Positions 49,546-58,774 of a stretch of 58,774 bases of DNA are shown here, piece after piece. How positions within the stretch are numbered: position 1 is the first letter of the stretch; every line of letters starts with the position of its first letter. Made by a program: the position numbers and the translations under genes. This stretch comes from Alcanivoracaceae bacterium. GTDB taxonomy: Bacteria; Pseudomonadota; Gammaproteobacteria; Xanthomonadales; Marinicellaceae. The notes beneath the pieces were generated by a model. The model saw only the letters and a list, made by a program, of their open reading frames with translations. It did no database searches and was not told where the DNA came from. The DNA lies in NCBI GenBank assembly GCA_016763695.1, contig JAESTH010000303.1, positions 1 to 58,774 on the forward strand. The letters run 5' to 3'.

Positions 49546-51987
49546 ATGTGGGAAATAATTATGCGATTTAAAAAATCTATATTATCAGTACTAATCAAAT
49601 CAGCTATTGCTGCCACGGTCATTGCACCGTCAGTATTAATAGCACAGGAAGAAAGCAATGACTCGCCAGTTTTAGAAGAAATCATCGTCACCGCACAAAA
49701 GCGTGAACAAAGTTTAGCGGATGTGCCAATATCTGTCGCTGTAGTTGATGGTGAGTTCTTAAAAGAACATGCCATTGAAAAAATGGCAGACTTACAGTTC
49801 TCGGTACCTAACTTTACCATGGCAGAAAGTGGTATTGGTACCAATGTCTTTATACGTGGTATTGGATCTGGTAACAATCAGGGATTTGAACAATCTGTGG
49901 GTGTTTATGTGGATGGTATCCATCATGGACGTGCTCAACAGGCTCGAGCTCCTTTCTTTGATCTGGAAAGAGTAGAAGTATTACGTGGGCCTCAATCAAT
50001 ACTGTTTGGAAAAAACAGCGTGGCAGGTGCCTTAAATATGACCACCGCCAGACCGACTTCTGAGTTTGAAGGTCTAGTCAGTGTGAGTCACGAATTTTTG
50101 GACAGCGAAACAGAGAGCTCGATCGTTTTATCGGGGCCAATTTCAGATAAGTTTCGTTACCGTATAGCGGGACGATACCATGAGCTTGACGGTTATATCG
50201 AAAACGTAACCCTGGGCAGAGATGAGCCCCAGCAAGAAGATTTCACCCTAAGAACAACTTTTGAATATGATTTCAGTGATACCATGATGGCAACATTAAA
50301 GTTGGAAGCCAGTAAGTTTGATGTGATTGGTAGAAACATTGAGATAAATGGCGAAGTGCCTGCTGCTGTGGGGCCGTTTACAGGTCTAACCTATTCGCAA
50401 ATACTGGCGGGTGTGTTTGGACAGGATCCATCGGTATTGGATAATTCAATAAATGGAAAGCGTCATGCCAATGGTGATTTTAGTAATAATGATCAATTTG
50501 AGGCGGTATTGACGCTAGATTGGGAATTGGAAAACCATACATTAACTTCAATTACAGGTATTTCGAATTTTGAGTTTAATGACAACTGTGATTGTGATTT
50601 TACCGGTGGTAATGTCTTTACTTTACCTCTTTCTGAAGAATACGATCAGATTTCACAGGAAATCCGCTTAACATCAAATGGTGGTGAGAAAGTTGATTAT
50701 ATTGTTGGTGGTTTCTACCAAACCAGTGATCATGAGTACCGTGATTCTCTCACAATTAATGCGGACTCTATTTTGGTGCCGTTATTAAATCTTTCCAGCC
50801 CTGGTCTGGGTGATTTATTTTCCAATACAGCTGGTCCTCGTGAAGCAAGAGTTGATACCGATATATTTTCAGCCTTTGCCCAATTTGATTGGCACCTCAG
50901 TGACACGCTTACTCTACAAATTGGTGGTCGATTAACGCATGAAAGTAAAGATGGTTCAAGAAACCTGACCATTACCGCAGCTGATGGTAGTCCCCTTTCT
51001 GCTGCTCAGGCCATTGTGGCTGATTTTTATGGTATCGTTTTTGATATCGGTGCTTCCAATACCTTGAATATTATTGATCCAACACTTTCGTCCAGACTGG
51101 GTACACATCCAGTGAGTGGCAGCAGATCAGAAACAGAGTTTACTCCAGATGTAAAATTATACTGGGATATGTCTGATAATACCATGCTATATGCCAGTGT
51201 GGTTCAGGGTAGCAAGTCAGGTGGCTTTGATTTTAGAGCCAACAATAAAGGTGCTTCTGCTACCATGGAAGAGGCTTTTGAATTTGAAAATGAAACCGCT
51301 CTCAGTTTTGAAATAGGTGGCAAATTTTCCTTGGCTGATGGTGCCGCAGAAATTAATTTTGCTGCTTATTTAACCCAGTTTGATGACTTGCAAGTATCTA
51401 TATTTGATGGAACACTGGGCTTTAATGTTGGTAATGCCGCAGAAGCAGAAGTGAAAGGTTTTGAAGTTGATGGTAGATGGCAGATCACTAATAATTTAAC
51501 ACTTGCTGGTTCTTTTGCCGTCACCGATTTTGAGTTTGAAAATTATACCAACGGTCGCTGTAACTTTGGTCAGGCACCAAATGGCCCACAAGCTGCTGAT
51601 GGTTTTTGTGATTATTCAGGTCAGACCAATCAGCTAGCATCAGATTGGCAGGGTACATTCAGTGCCATGCATGTCTATGACTTATCTGGTGGCATGGAAA
51701 TCAATACAGCATTAAATGTATTCTTTACTGATGATTACCACGCTTCTGCCAGTTTAGATCCGGCCTTAATTCAGGATGCCTATGCAAATGTTAATTTAAG
51801 AATAGGCTTGTCAAACCCTGTAGCTGGCTGGGATGTGGCCTTACTTGGTAAAAACTTAACTGATGAAGACATTATTCTATTCGGTGGTGATGCACCTTTA
51901 TCAGGTTCTACCTTTGGCGCCATTGCCAAATATAACTTTGTTGCACGTGGCCGTACTGTAGCTCTACAGTTTACCAAGAAGTTTTAA
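49546..51987 (+). CDS. TonB-dependent receptor
   Basis: TonB box-like LEEIIVTAQKREQSLADVPISV, plug RVEVLRGPQSILFGKNSVAGALNMTTARP, C-terminal GRTVALQFTKKF. Confidence 0.95.
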   Translation: MWEIIMRFKKSILSVLIKSAIAATVIAPSVLIAQEESNDSPVLEEIIVTAQKREQSLADVPISVAVVDGEFLKEHAIEKMADLQFSVPNFTMAESGIGTNVFIRGIGSGNNQGFEQSVGVYVDGIHHGRAQQARAPFFDLERVEVLRGPQSILFGKNSVAGALNMTTARPTSEFEGLVSVSHEFLDSETESSIVLSGPISDKFRYRIAGRYHELDGYIENVTLGRDEPQQEDFTLRTTFEYDFSDTMMATLKLEASKFDVIGRNIEINGEVPAAVGPFTGLTYSQILAGVFGQDPSVLDNSINGKRHANGDFSNNDQFEAVLTLDWELENHTLTSITGISNFEFNDNCDCDFTGGNVFTLPLSEEYDQISQEIRLTSNGGEKVDYIVGGFYQTSDHEYRDSLTINADSILVPLLNLSSPGLGDLFSNTAGPREARVDTDIFSAFAQFDWHLSDTLTLQIGGRLTHESKDGSRNLTITAADGSPLSAAQAIVADFYGIVFDIGASNTLNIIDPTLSSRLGTHPVSGSRSETEFTPDVKLYWDMSDNTMLYASVVQGSKSGGFDFRANNKGASATMEEAFEFENETALSFEIGGKFSLADGAAEINFAAYLTQFDDLQVSIFDGTLGFNVGNAAEAEVKGFEVDGRWQITNNLTLAGSFAVTDFEFENYTNGRCNFGQAPNGPQAADGFCDYSGQTNQLASDWQGTFSAMHVYDLSGGMEINTALNVFFTDDYHASASLDPALIQDAYANVNLRIGLSNPVAGWDVALLGKNLTDEDIILFGGDAPLSGSTFGAIAKYNFVARGRTVALQFTKKF

Positions 51988-52010
51988 TAAAATAGTAAGT
52001 TTGAAGTGAT

Positions 52011-52050
52011 AAATCCCTGTAAAGCTTAGGTTTTGCGGGGATTTTTTATT
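52011..52050 (+). terminator. rho-independent terminator after TonB receptor
   Basis: AAATCCCTG...CGGGGATTTTTT. Confidence 0.8.
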
Positions 52051-52249
52051 TGTAAGATGGGGAGCCCCACCCATCAACAGTCATTGTAAAATCCATATTC
52101 ATCTAGCTTGCTTTTTTAACCAAGAAGCACATGGAGGTCACGAAGATAAGAATTAGTTATACTTATCAAAATAGAACCTTCGTACACTTCATTGTAAAAT
52201 CCTGGGGTTAATAAGAAAGGCGAGAGCATAACAACATTGCCAGCTTCTC

Positions 52250-52279
52250 TCGTCATTCCTGCCTTCGCAGAAATGGCGG
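52250..52279. repeat. dispersed short palindromic repeat copy
   Basis: CGTCATTCCTGCCTTCGCAGAAATGGCGG; relative of 21523-21550. Confidence 0.6.
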
Positions 52280-52383
52280 TAATAGAGCTGTACCCAACTA
52301 TTAAGGTAGGTGCTTAGTAGAATCTTCATTCTTTTTAAGTAGCCAGTTTTTGGCTGAATTAATCATACACCTTAAAAAGGTGT

Positions 52384-52511
52384 TAAGACTTTAGTCTAGT
52401 CGTTCTCAATATTCTAAATAATAAAGGGTAAGGCAGGGTTAACCCCGCATCCAAAAAATCATGAGTTACTTTACAAGCTCTGTAAGCTAGCCTGAATAAA
52501 GTTTACTGAAC
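52384..52511. repeat. ~130-bp dispersed repeat, copy 2 (inverted relative to copy 1)
   Basis: reverse complement TTCAGTAAACTTTATTCAGGCTAGCTTACAGAGCTTGTAAAG...AACCCTGCCTTACCCTTTATTATTTAGAATATTGAGAACGACTAGACTAAAGTCT aligns to 46679-46810. Confidence 0.8.
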
Positions 52512-52514
52512 CGC

Positions 52515-52544
52515 ACAAAAAAGGCGTCTGTATGAGACGCCTTT
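52515..52544 (-). terminator. rho-independent terminator for the 52576-53274 gene
   Basis: AAAGGCGTCT-GTATG-AGACGCCTTT with U tract on the minus strand. Confidence 0.85.
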
Positions 52545-52575
52545 GTAAAATTTTGTTGATGGTGATTACAGTTAG

Positions 52576-53274
52576 TTAAGGCTCAACCAATTCCCATTCA
52601 ACGGTATCAATACCGATAAAGTTTGAGTTGATACCAAAGAAGCCTGCCTGATCAACATAGTAAACAAATGCTACTCTGCCATTACCATTGACATCAACAC
52701 TAAATGGTTGCCAGTTATCGAGAGGGTATCCTTCTGGCCCTAGTCTTTCTTGAGTTAAATCAGGATTGATGACCAAAAGTGTTTGGGTAAAATCTCCAAA
52801 ACCTTCAGTACAGTCGCCTGTATTGATTTCACCTGTTGGACTATAAACCACATATAAGCGATCAGGGAAGATATTGAAATTATTACGTGCAACTCTGGAT
52901 CGTGTAAGGAAAGAGACCGTTGCTAAGTTGCCTAAATCAGGCATGATCAAGTAGTTGCAAATAGTGCCAGGGTTACCAGCTTCGCCAGCAGTGTTGTTGA
53001 AATTTGCAGAAATATATGAAGAACCTGCGCCATTCTGAGCGACAATAAAATCAGCGTCTCCTTGTTGCCAATTAGTTGTTCCTATTGGATTGGACTGGTT
53101 GGTCAATACCCAGCCTGTTGATAAAGTTTCTAGGTTGTCAAAACCCTGGTTGGTTGCAGCGATTTGTGCCACAGCAACACTTGAAATAATTAAATTGGAG
53201 ATGAATAAAGCTGGTAGTAATCTATTTTTCATGATGGATGAATATTTAAACAATAAGTCGGATTGTACAATCAT
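52576..53274 (-). CDS. secreted choice-of-anchor-J-like protein
   Basis: signal peptide, FDNLETLSTGWVLTNQSNPIGTTNWQQGD pattern, WQPFSVDVNGNGRVAFVYYVDQAGFFGINSNFIGIDTVEWE. Confidence 0.7.
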   Translation of the reverse strand: MIVQSDLLFKYSSIMKNRLLPALFISNLIISSVAVAQIAATNQGFDNLETLSTGWVLTNQSNPIGTTNWQQGDADFIVAQNGAGSSYISANFNNTAGEAGNPGTICNYLIMPDLGNLATVSFLTRSRVARNNFNIFPDRLYVVYSPTGEINTGDCTEGFGDFTQTLLVINPDLTQERLGPEGYPLDNWQPFSVDVNGNGRVAFVYYVDQAGFFGINSNFIGIDTVEWELVEP

Positions 53275-53314
53275 TAAATGTTAATAGCAACTTTTTCGCT
53301 GATCCTGGCTGCGT

Positions 53315-54124
53315 TTACAATTGTGCGCTGGTAATTCTCGGAATCCCTGCTAAGTCTTTATGGGTTTTTATTTTTGTATAGTTGTTTTCTGCTAAGTGTT
53401 TTTGTACTTGCATATGTTGGTCATATCCATGTTCGAGCAGGATAAATCCATTTTTGTGTAAATGTGTGGGCGCCTGCTGAATGATGTGCAATAAATCCGC
53501 CAGGCCATTGTTTTTGGCTGTTAATGCCGATACTGGTTCATATTTTAGTTCATGCATATGCTGATCATTTTCTGCGATGTAAGGTGGATTGGAAACAATA
53601 AAATCAAACTTATCATTTTCAATTCGCTGAAACCAATCGCTTTGAAATATCTTAACGTTATGCAATGCATGTTTTTGTTGGTTGTGTAGGGCAATTTTTA
53701 CACATTCTTGCGAAAAATCAATGGCAGTGATGTGTGCTTGTGGCCTTTCTTGTGCGATGCTCAAAGCAATAGCACCTGTACCAGTACCTAAATCCAGTAA
53801 TTTTCCTGAAAAGTCTTTGCGGGTCCATTGTAAAATTAATTCAACGATTTGTTCGGTTTCAGGTCGGGGTATAAGCGTATGTTGATTGACTTTTAAATCC
53901 AGAGTCCAGAATGCTTTTTTACCAGTGATATAAGCCAAGGGTTTGCCATCTTGGCGTTGTTGTAATAAGTGTAAAATATCTTGTCGTGGCTTTTCTGGTA
54001 TTTGCTGGTTAAATATAAACAAGGCTGCGGTATTTATATTAAGCACATGACAAAGAATTAAATCAATTTCCCGTTTTGCTAAATTGTGATTCTGGTAGAG
54101 GCCTTTGATGAAATTTTCTGTCAT
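53315..54124 (-). CDS. prmC: peptide chain release factor N5-glutamine methyltransferase
   Basis: TLIPRPETEQIVE, LDLGTGTGAIALSIA, FIVSNPPYI. Confidence 0.96.
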   Translation of the reverse strand: MTENFIKGLYQNHNLAKREIDLILCHVLNINTAALFIFNQQIPEKPRQDILHLLQQRQDGKPLAYITGKKAFWTLDLKVNQHTLIPRPETEQIVELILQWTRKDFSGKLLDLGTGTGAIALSIAQERPQAHITAIDFSQECVKIALHNQQKHALHNVKIFQSDWFQRIENDKFDFIVSNPPYIAENDQHMHELKYEPVSALTAKNNGLADLLHIIQQAPTHLHKNGFILLEHGYDQHMQVQKHLAENNYTKIKTHKDLAGIPRITSAQL

Positions 54125-54180
54125 GTCCTGATGTCTTAAGTATTGCTGTTTTTATCTGTATAAAATAATAAGCAATACAA

Positions 54181-54214
54181 TGAGATTCCTACCTGTGCAG
54201 GACAGGAGTGACGG
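54181..54214. repeat. dispersed short palindromic repeat copy
   Basis: GAGATTCCTACCTGTGCAGGACAGGAGTGACGG. Confidence 0.55.
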
Positions 54215-54227
54215 AACCTCTTGCTAA

Positions 54228-54719
54228 TTAACTAAAATTATTTCTTGAAATGCGATCAGGTTTAACTGTTGTAGTGATTGTAGCATCGAAAGATGCACCC
54301 TTTATCAAATCGTTGTTGCCTTCAAAACTGGAAGTAAACATGATGCGATCAGGTTTCTGCAATGTGTTAACTTCATCATTTATCTGTGGTGAGACAAAAT
54401 ATACAGTCGTAAGAATGACAGCCGTTGCTAATGAAGGTTTTAACCAATTTAAAATGGTAGTACTAAAGGTGGGTTTAATGCTGAGTTGAATATCGGTACC
54501 TATGGCTACTGACCAATCATGTAACTGGTTAATGATCTGGTAACTGGCACTTAATTGTGAATCATCAGCAATTTTTTCCACTGCTGCCAAACGGTTGTCA
54601 GATGCAGCTGTAGAACTATATAAATCACTTTCATTTGGCACATCATCATTGTTAATGTCAGTTTTACGGCTGTTTTTAAACATTTGTGCTAGTTGTTGTT
54701 CAGTTAATTTCATATTCAA
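54228..54719 (-). CDS. hypothetical protein with one TM segment, possible anti-sigma-like partner
   Basis: follows sigma factor on the same strand; TM around LKPSLATAVILTTVYFV. Confidence 0.6.
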   Translation of the reverse strand: MNMKLTEQQLAQMFKNSRKTDINNDDVPNESDLYSSTAASDNRLAAVEKIADDSQLSASYQIINQLHDWSVAIGTDIQLSIKPTFSTTILNWLKPSLATAVILTTVYFVSPQINDEVNTLQKPDRIMFTSSFEGNNDLIKGASFDATITTTVKPDRISRNNFS

Positions 54720-54731
54720 TACCTAAATCTT

Positions 54732-55250
54732 TTAATTTACCTTTGAGTGCTGCCATGCTCTTTTTGAGAGGTTTTCAGCTTTGTAAAAAGGCCACCCTGT
54801 CATTTGACTCATTTCTTTAATTGAAAAGCCTTGTAAGCGCAGTTTCACTGCTATTCTTCGGCTTTCTGGTAAAGTCTCAATGACCTCTAATACACGTTTT
54901 ATCAAATTTTCATTTGCCAGTTGCTCTTCGGGCTTTAATGTTTCTGAAACCAGCCCTGGACGATAATCCTCTTCATCCTTTTCATCAGGCATACTTGTTT
55001 CTTTAATATGCTTCTGGTTTTTTCGTGCTAAGTCAATAATGACATTTGCAGTTATCCTGTATATGTAAGACGAGATATTTTCAATTTCACGGTCACTTTT
55101 AATCAGTTTTAATAATCTTATGCTGACTTCCTGTTCTACGTCATCGGCGGTAACACCATTAACTTCAGGCCGTAAAACGGCAACAGCTTTAATTATATGT
55201 TGATGGTGTTGCTCGAAAATTTTATTGACTTGTGATTTGTTGAGGCTCAT
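54732..55250 (-). CDS. RNA polymerase sigma factor (ECF type)
   Basis: DDVEQEVSIRLLKLI, ISSYIYRITANVIIDLARK, LPESRRIAVKLRLQGFSIKEMSQMTGWPFYKAENLSKRAW. Confidence 0.88.
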   Translation of the reverse strand: MSLNKSQVNKIFEQHHQHIIKAVAVLRPEVNGVTADDVEQEVSIRLLKLIKSDREIENISSYIYRITANVIIDLARKNQKHIKETSMPDEKDEEDYRPGLVSETLKPEEQLANENLIKRVLEVIETLPESRRIAVKLRLQGFSIKEMSQMTGWPFYKAENLSKRAWQHSKVN

Positions 55251-55253
55251 TTA

Positions 55254-56924
55254 TTAAACATTGTTCCATGAAATTGCATTCATTAATATCCCTTTGGTTT
55301 GAGGTAGTTTGTGGTGTTTGGCGGCATCAAGAGCTGATTTTTTGGATTTATTCGTGATGGTAGCAGCGGCTCCCAATTTAATGATGTTGTGTACAATTGA
55401 GGCGATATTTCTGTCATTGACTTTATATTTAATCTTGTGGGTACCACATAATATCATCAATGCAGAATTGCCGTCTTTATCCTGGGCGTTGATGTTCATA
55501 CCATGATCCAGCAGAAACTGGATGGTGGATTTTGCATTGTTGATATTGTTATAAAACTCAGCAGCCAGTGCGACTATATGTAACAGGTTTTGCTGGTGTT
55601 TGTTTTCTATAAAAATATCCGCACCACTGCGATATAAAATACTGAGCATGGCATCATTCCATTGTGCGGCGGCGATAGTTGCGTAGCTGTAATTTGATGG
55701 CCCCAGTGCATTGGGGTTGGCATTGTTGTCGATTAACAATCCAGCAACTCTGCGACAATCACCAATAATACTGGAAGATAATGCGGTGCTGCCATTATTT
55801 GAGCGAAGTTCAATGCTGGCCTTTTGTTGTAACAGGAATGATACCACGGCTCTTCTGGAGTGCCCGCTGGCCCGAATCAGTGCTGTACAGCCCTTATCGT
55901 CGGTGCAGTCAATATCAATGCCAGCTATTATCATGCGATTGAGGCCGCCTAAGTTGCCGGTTTTTGCGGCGTGAAACCATTCCTGTTTATTGGTTTTGAT
56001 GACTTTTCTATTAATAAAGAGAGACGGTTTTGTCTTGCTTTTATTATCAGTTTTTATTGGTTCAACTTTGAATTTTGATGCTGTTTCTTGGTGTTTGCTC
56101 TTTATGACAGCCTTTTTTGCTATGGGTGGGGACGGGGGTGTCTTATTATTGCTGTTCGGTATTTTTTTGTTTCGTTTTTGGAAATTATTTGTAAAAAATG
56201 GCAATTCAATCTGGTTCATACTGTTGAGGTAATTTTCAATCAGTCTGGAAATTTTAGGGTGTTTCTGTTTGGCTATTAACCAGGCAGATTTTGTGCTGTT
56301 ATCCAGTATTTCTGGGTCGCCACCAGCCTCCAATAGCGATTTTATGATATCTTCTACGGGTGATTTTTGTTTCATACCAAGAGTTAGTGCGGTTTCATGT
56401 GCATAATTCGTTTGGTTGACATCAGGATTTTGCTGCAATATCAGTGCAACTACTTTTTTATTTTTAGATTGAACAGCTTCAATTAAAGCGGTATTGCCTT
56501 CATTGTCCTGAAGTGTGCATGATGCTTTGTTGTTAATTAATTCCTGAACTTTTTTTAGATGCCCCAGTAAACAGGCTGTCATCAGTGCGGTGCGTTTGAG
56601 GTTGTTTTGAATGTCAATTTCTACATAATGATCCAATGCCAGAACAATACCCTGAATATCATCTTTTCGACATTGACAGGCAGAAATCAGGATGGGTTTA
56701 ACTGGATTAAATGTGTAATTGTTCTCCACCAGGGCGGTGAACGTTGACCATTGCCCATTCTGCAATGCAATACATAATAAAGAGTTGTCTCTTTCATCAA
56801 TAATATTGTTGTCCTCCATATTAGCAAGCGCATCAAGTAATTGCTGTGTACTTCCTTTCTTACAGTATTCAATTATATGGTTGAGTTCTGAGCTTGGCAC
56901 GTATGACTGGATTAGATGAAACAA
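55254..56924 (-). CDS. ankyrin-repeat protein
   Basis: repeats such as LKRTALMTACLLGHLKKVQELINNKA, DNEGNTALIEAVQSKNKKVVALILQQ, DKGCTALIRASGHSRRAVVSFLLQQKA. Confidence 0.9.
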   Translation of the reverse strand: MFHLIQSYVPSSELNHIIEYCKKGSTQQLLDALANMEDNNIIDERDNSLLCIALQNGQWSTFTALVENNYTFNPVKPILISACQCRKDDIQGIVLALDHYVEIDIQNNLKRTALMTACLLGHLKKVQELINNKASCTLQDNEGNTALIEAVQSKNKKVVALILQQNPDVNQTNYAHETALTLGMKQKSPVEDIIKSLLEAGGDPEILDNSTKSAWLIAKQKHPKISRLIENYLNSMNQIELPFFTNNFQKRNKKIPNSNNKTPPSPPIAKKAVIKSKHQETASKFKVEPIKTDNKSKTKPSLFINRKVIKTNKQEWFHAAKTGNLGGLNRMIIAGIDIDCTDDKGCTALIRASGHSRRAVVSFLLQQKASIELRSNNGSTALSSSIIGDCRRVAGLLIDNNANPNALGPSNYSYATIAAAQWNDAMLSILYRSGADIFIENKHQQNLLHIVALAAEFYNNINNAKSTIQFLLDHGMNINAQDKDGNSALMILCGTHKIKYKVNDRNIASIVHNIIKLGAAATITNKSKKSALDAAKHHKLPQTKGILMNAISWNNV

Positions 56925-56987
56925 TGACTATATTAAAATTTTATCCGTGCAATGTCTATCAGAAAAGTATTATTTTAGGTATATACC

Positions 56988-58385
56988 TCACTCTAACACT
57001 AAAAGGTAATTTCTATAACTGCGGTAAATGTTCAGCACAGGTGATTTGCTAGAGTTATCCAGAATAATCTTTAGCTGTTTAAGGTTCATGATATCTTTTT
57101 TGTTGGCAGAGGTAATTAAATCCCCTGCTCTTAGTCCCTGTTTCCATGCGGTACTGCCTGGTGTTATTTCATCAATCAGGACGCCCTGGTAGCTGTCTTT
57201 TAGTCTGCCTGGCAGGTTGATAAAATGTGCGCCAGATAATTTTTTATGTAATTCCGAACCATCAAACTCTTTTCGATCGAAGTTATTGATTATGGTGATG
57301 ACGGTCTGTTGTTTCTCATTACGAATATAAGAAATTTCAATAGGTGTGTTTAATTCAAATAAGCCTTCTTGGTTATCAAAAGCATGTTGGTTTTTTATTC
57401 TATTATTGTTCAGTTTTATGATAATGTCGCCAGCCTGTAATCCCGAATTGTCAGCAGGAGAATCAGGCTCGATATCTGTAACTATTACACCGCTGTTTTT
57501 ATCAAGGTTAAAGGCTCTGGCGAGATTGGCGGTGATATCCTGTACCTCAATGCCCAGTGAGCCACGTCTGACCTGACCAAACTCAATTAACTGATTCATG
57601 ATTCTTTGAGCTAATGAAGATGGAATAGCAAAACCAATACCAACATTACCGCCACTGGGTGAATAAATAGCGGTGTTGATTCCGACTAATTCACCTTTTA
57701 AGTTAATCAAAGCTCCACCAGAGTTACCTGGATTGATAGAAGCATCTGTTTGAATGAAGTTTTGGTAACCCATGCCTTGTAAATTTGTTCTGCCCAGTGC
57801 GCTAACGATGCCAGATGTTACTGTTTGGCCCAAACCAAAAGGATTGCCAACAGCCACCACAAAGTCACCGACACGCATATTTTCTGAAGGGGCTAAATTT
57901 AGTTCGAACAAGTTTTTGGCATCAATCTGTATGACGGCAACATCAGTGCCTTCATCGGTGCCGATTAAAGTGGCAGTCAAAGACCTGCCATCTTGTAAAG
58001 AGACTTGGATATCATCAGCATCCTCGATCACATGATTGTTGGTCAATATATAACCATTTTTGGCGTCAACAATAACGCCAGAACCCAGTGATTGTGTGAC
58101 TCGTTCTTGAGGAACGTTGGGCAAGCCATAATACCAGTTGTAAAATGACTGGTTACGGCTTCTGACTTTTTGTCTTGAGGTAGAGTGAATGTTGACCACT
58201 GCTGGTGTTACTTTTTCTAAAATAGGTGCCAAAGAGGGAACTGCGACTCCATTGACTTCAGTAGGCAGGCCTGCAAACGGCGCAGATGAAAAAATTAAGC
58301 CACTTATAATTAGGCAATTTTTTGTTAAGCTTGATGTAAAAAGCTGTATTTTTAAAAATAATTGTTTCATAGCAATAATGGACAT
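56988..58385 (-). CDS. degQ: Do/DegQ-family serine protease with two PDZ domains
   Basis: NNHVIEDADDI, GTDEGTDVAVIQI, TDASINPGNSGGALINLKGELVGINTAI, PDZ repeats. Confidence 0.93.
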   Translation of the reverse strand: MSIIAMKQLFLKIQLFTSSLTKNCLIISGLIFSSAPFAGLPTEVNGVAVPSLAPILEKVTPAVVNIHSTSRQKVRSRNQSFYNWYYGLPNVPQERVTQSLGSGVIVDAKNGYILTNNHVIEDADDIQVSLQDGRSLTATLIGTDEGTDVAVIQIDAKNLFELNLAPSENMRVGDFVVAVGNPFGLGQTVTSGIVSALGRTNLQGMGYQNFIQTDASINPGNSGGALINLKGELVGINTAIYSPSGGNVGIGFAIPSSLAQRIMNQLIEFGQVRRGSLGIEVQDITANLARAFNLDKNSGVIVTDIEPDSPADNSGLQAGDIIIKLNNNRIKNQHAFDNQEGLFELNTPIEISYIRNEKQQTVITIINNFDRKEFDGSELHKKLSGAHFINLPGRLKDSYQGVLIDEITPGSTAWKQGLRAGDLITSANKKDIMNLKQLKIILDNSSKSPVLNIYRSYRNYLLVLE

Positions 58386-58439
58386 ATTAAAAGTAATCTA
58401 GTTCAGTTAAAATGGGTGCTTTCATGTTAATTGTCAAGT

Positions 58440-58774
58440 ATGAACAAGTTTATCAAAAAACTATATGACTGCCAACAGTTAAACAGCTCATTGCTCTGTG
58501 TGGGTCTGGATCCTGATATGGCAAAAATCAAGGCGCTGGATATTGATTTGTCATCATGGTTAAAAAGTATAGTCGATGCAGTGGCAGATACTGTATGTGC
58601 GTTTAAGCCACAAATTGCTCATTTTTCTGCTATGTCGGCAGAGCGTGAATTACTGGAGATCATCGCATATATTCATGACAAATATCCCGATGTACCAGTG
58701 ATTTTAGACGCCAAGCGTGGAGATATTGGTTCAACAGCACTAAAATATGCAATTGAGGCTTTTGAAAAATATAA
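58440..58774 (+). CDS. pyrF: orotidine-5'-phosphate decarboxylase, truncated by window end
   Basis: translation MNKFIKKLYDCQQLNSSLLCVGLDPDMAKI...FKPQIAHFSAMSAE...VPVILDAKRGDIGSTALKYA. Confidence 0.9.
   Translation, partial: MNKFIKKLYDCQQLNSSLLCVGLDPDMAKIKALDIDLSSWLKSIVDAVADTVCAFKPQIAHFSAMSAERELLEIIAYIHDKYPDVPVILDAKRGDIGSTALKYAIEAFEKY

Overview
The window is 58.8 kb of an AT-rich, probably marine, gammaproteobacterial chromosome. That placement rests on gene content only. Housekeeping genes include upp, rho, trxA, mazG, rpe, djlA-like, purC, prmC, a degQ-type protease and a truncated pyrF. Regulatory and accessory loci include a PhoPQ-like two-component operon, a FecI/FecR/TonB-receptor locus, a Tat-signal DUF1501/DUF1800 pair, a di-heme cytochrome c plus P450 pair, gspA/exeA-gspB/exeB (exeA is frameshifted), a class GN sortase with its substrate, a sigma factor/ankyrin operon and a Fic protein. 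Two stretches look most like under-described systems. (1) A ROC-COR GTPase (35878-38316) overlaps a small membrane protein (38309-38824). The GTPase C-terminus and the membrane-protein N-terminus share a Gly-rich motif, TTYNI(E/K)xVGA(I/V)GGSGxxQQ(I/V). I infer a receptor-to-membrane-effector signalling pair, possibly amyloid-like and possibly defensive. (2) A five-gene cluster (17242-21436) encodes a thermostable-hemolysin-family protein, an AMP-dependent ligase, a heme-oxygenase-like protein carrying a full predicted diiron ligand set (E88-x2-H91, E145, H176-x3-D180-x2-H183), an SDR and a TPR protein. It looks like an uncharacterised small-molecule pathway. Several dispersed repeat families and two tandem operator-like palindrome sets also occur. 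I found no rRNA, tRNA, CRISPR array or transposase. All calls come from reading the sequence and ORF translations; no database search was run.
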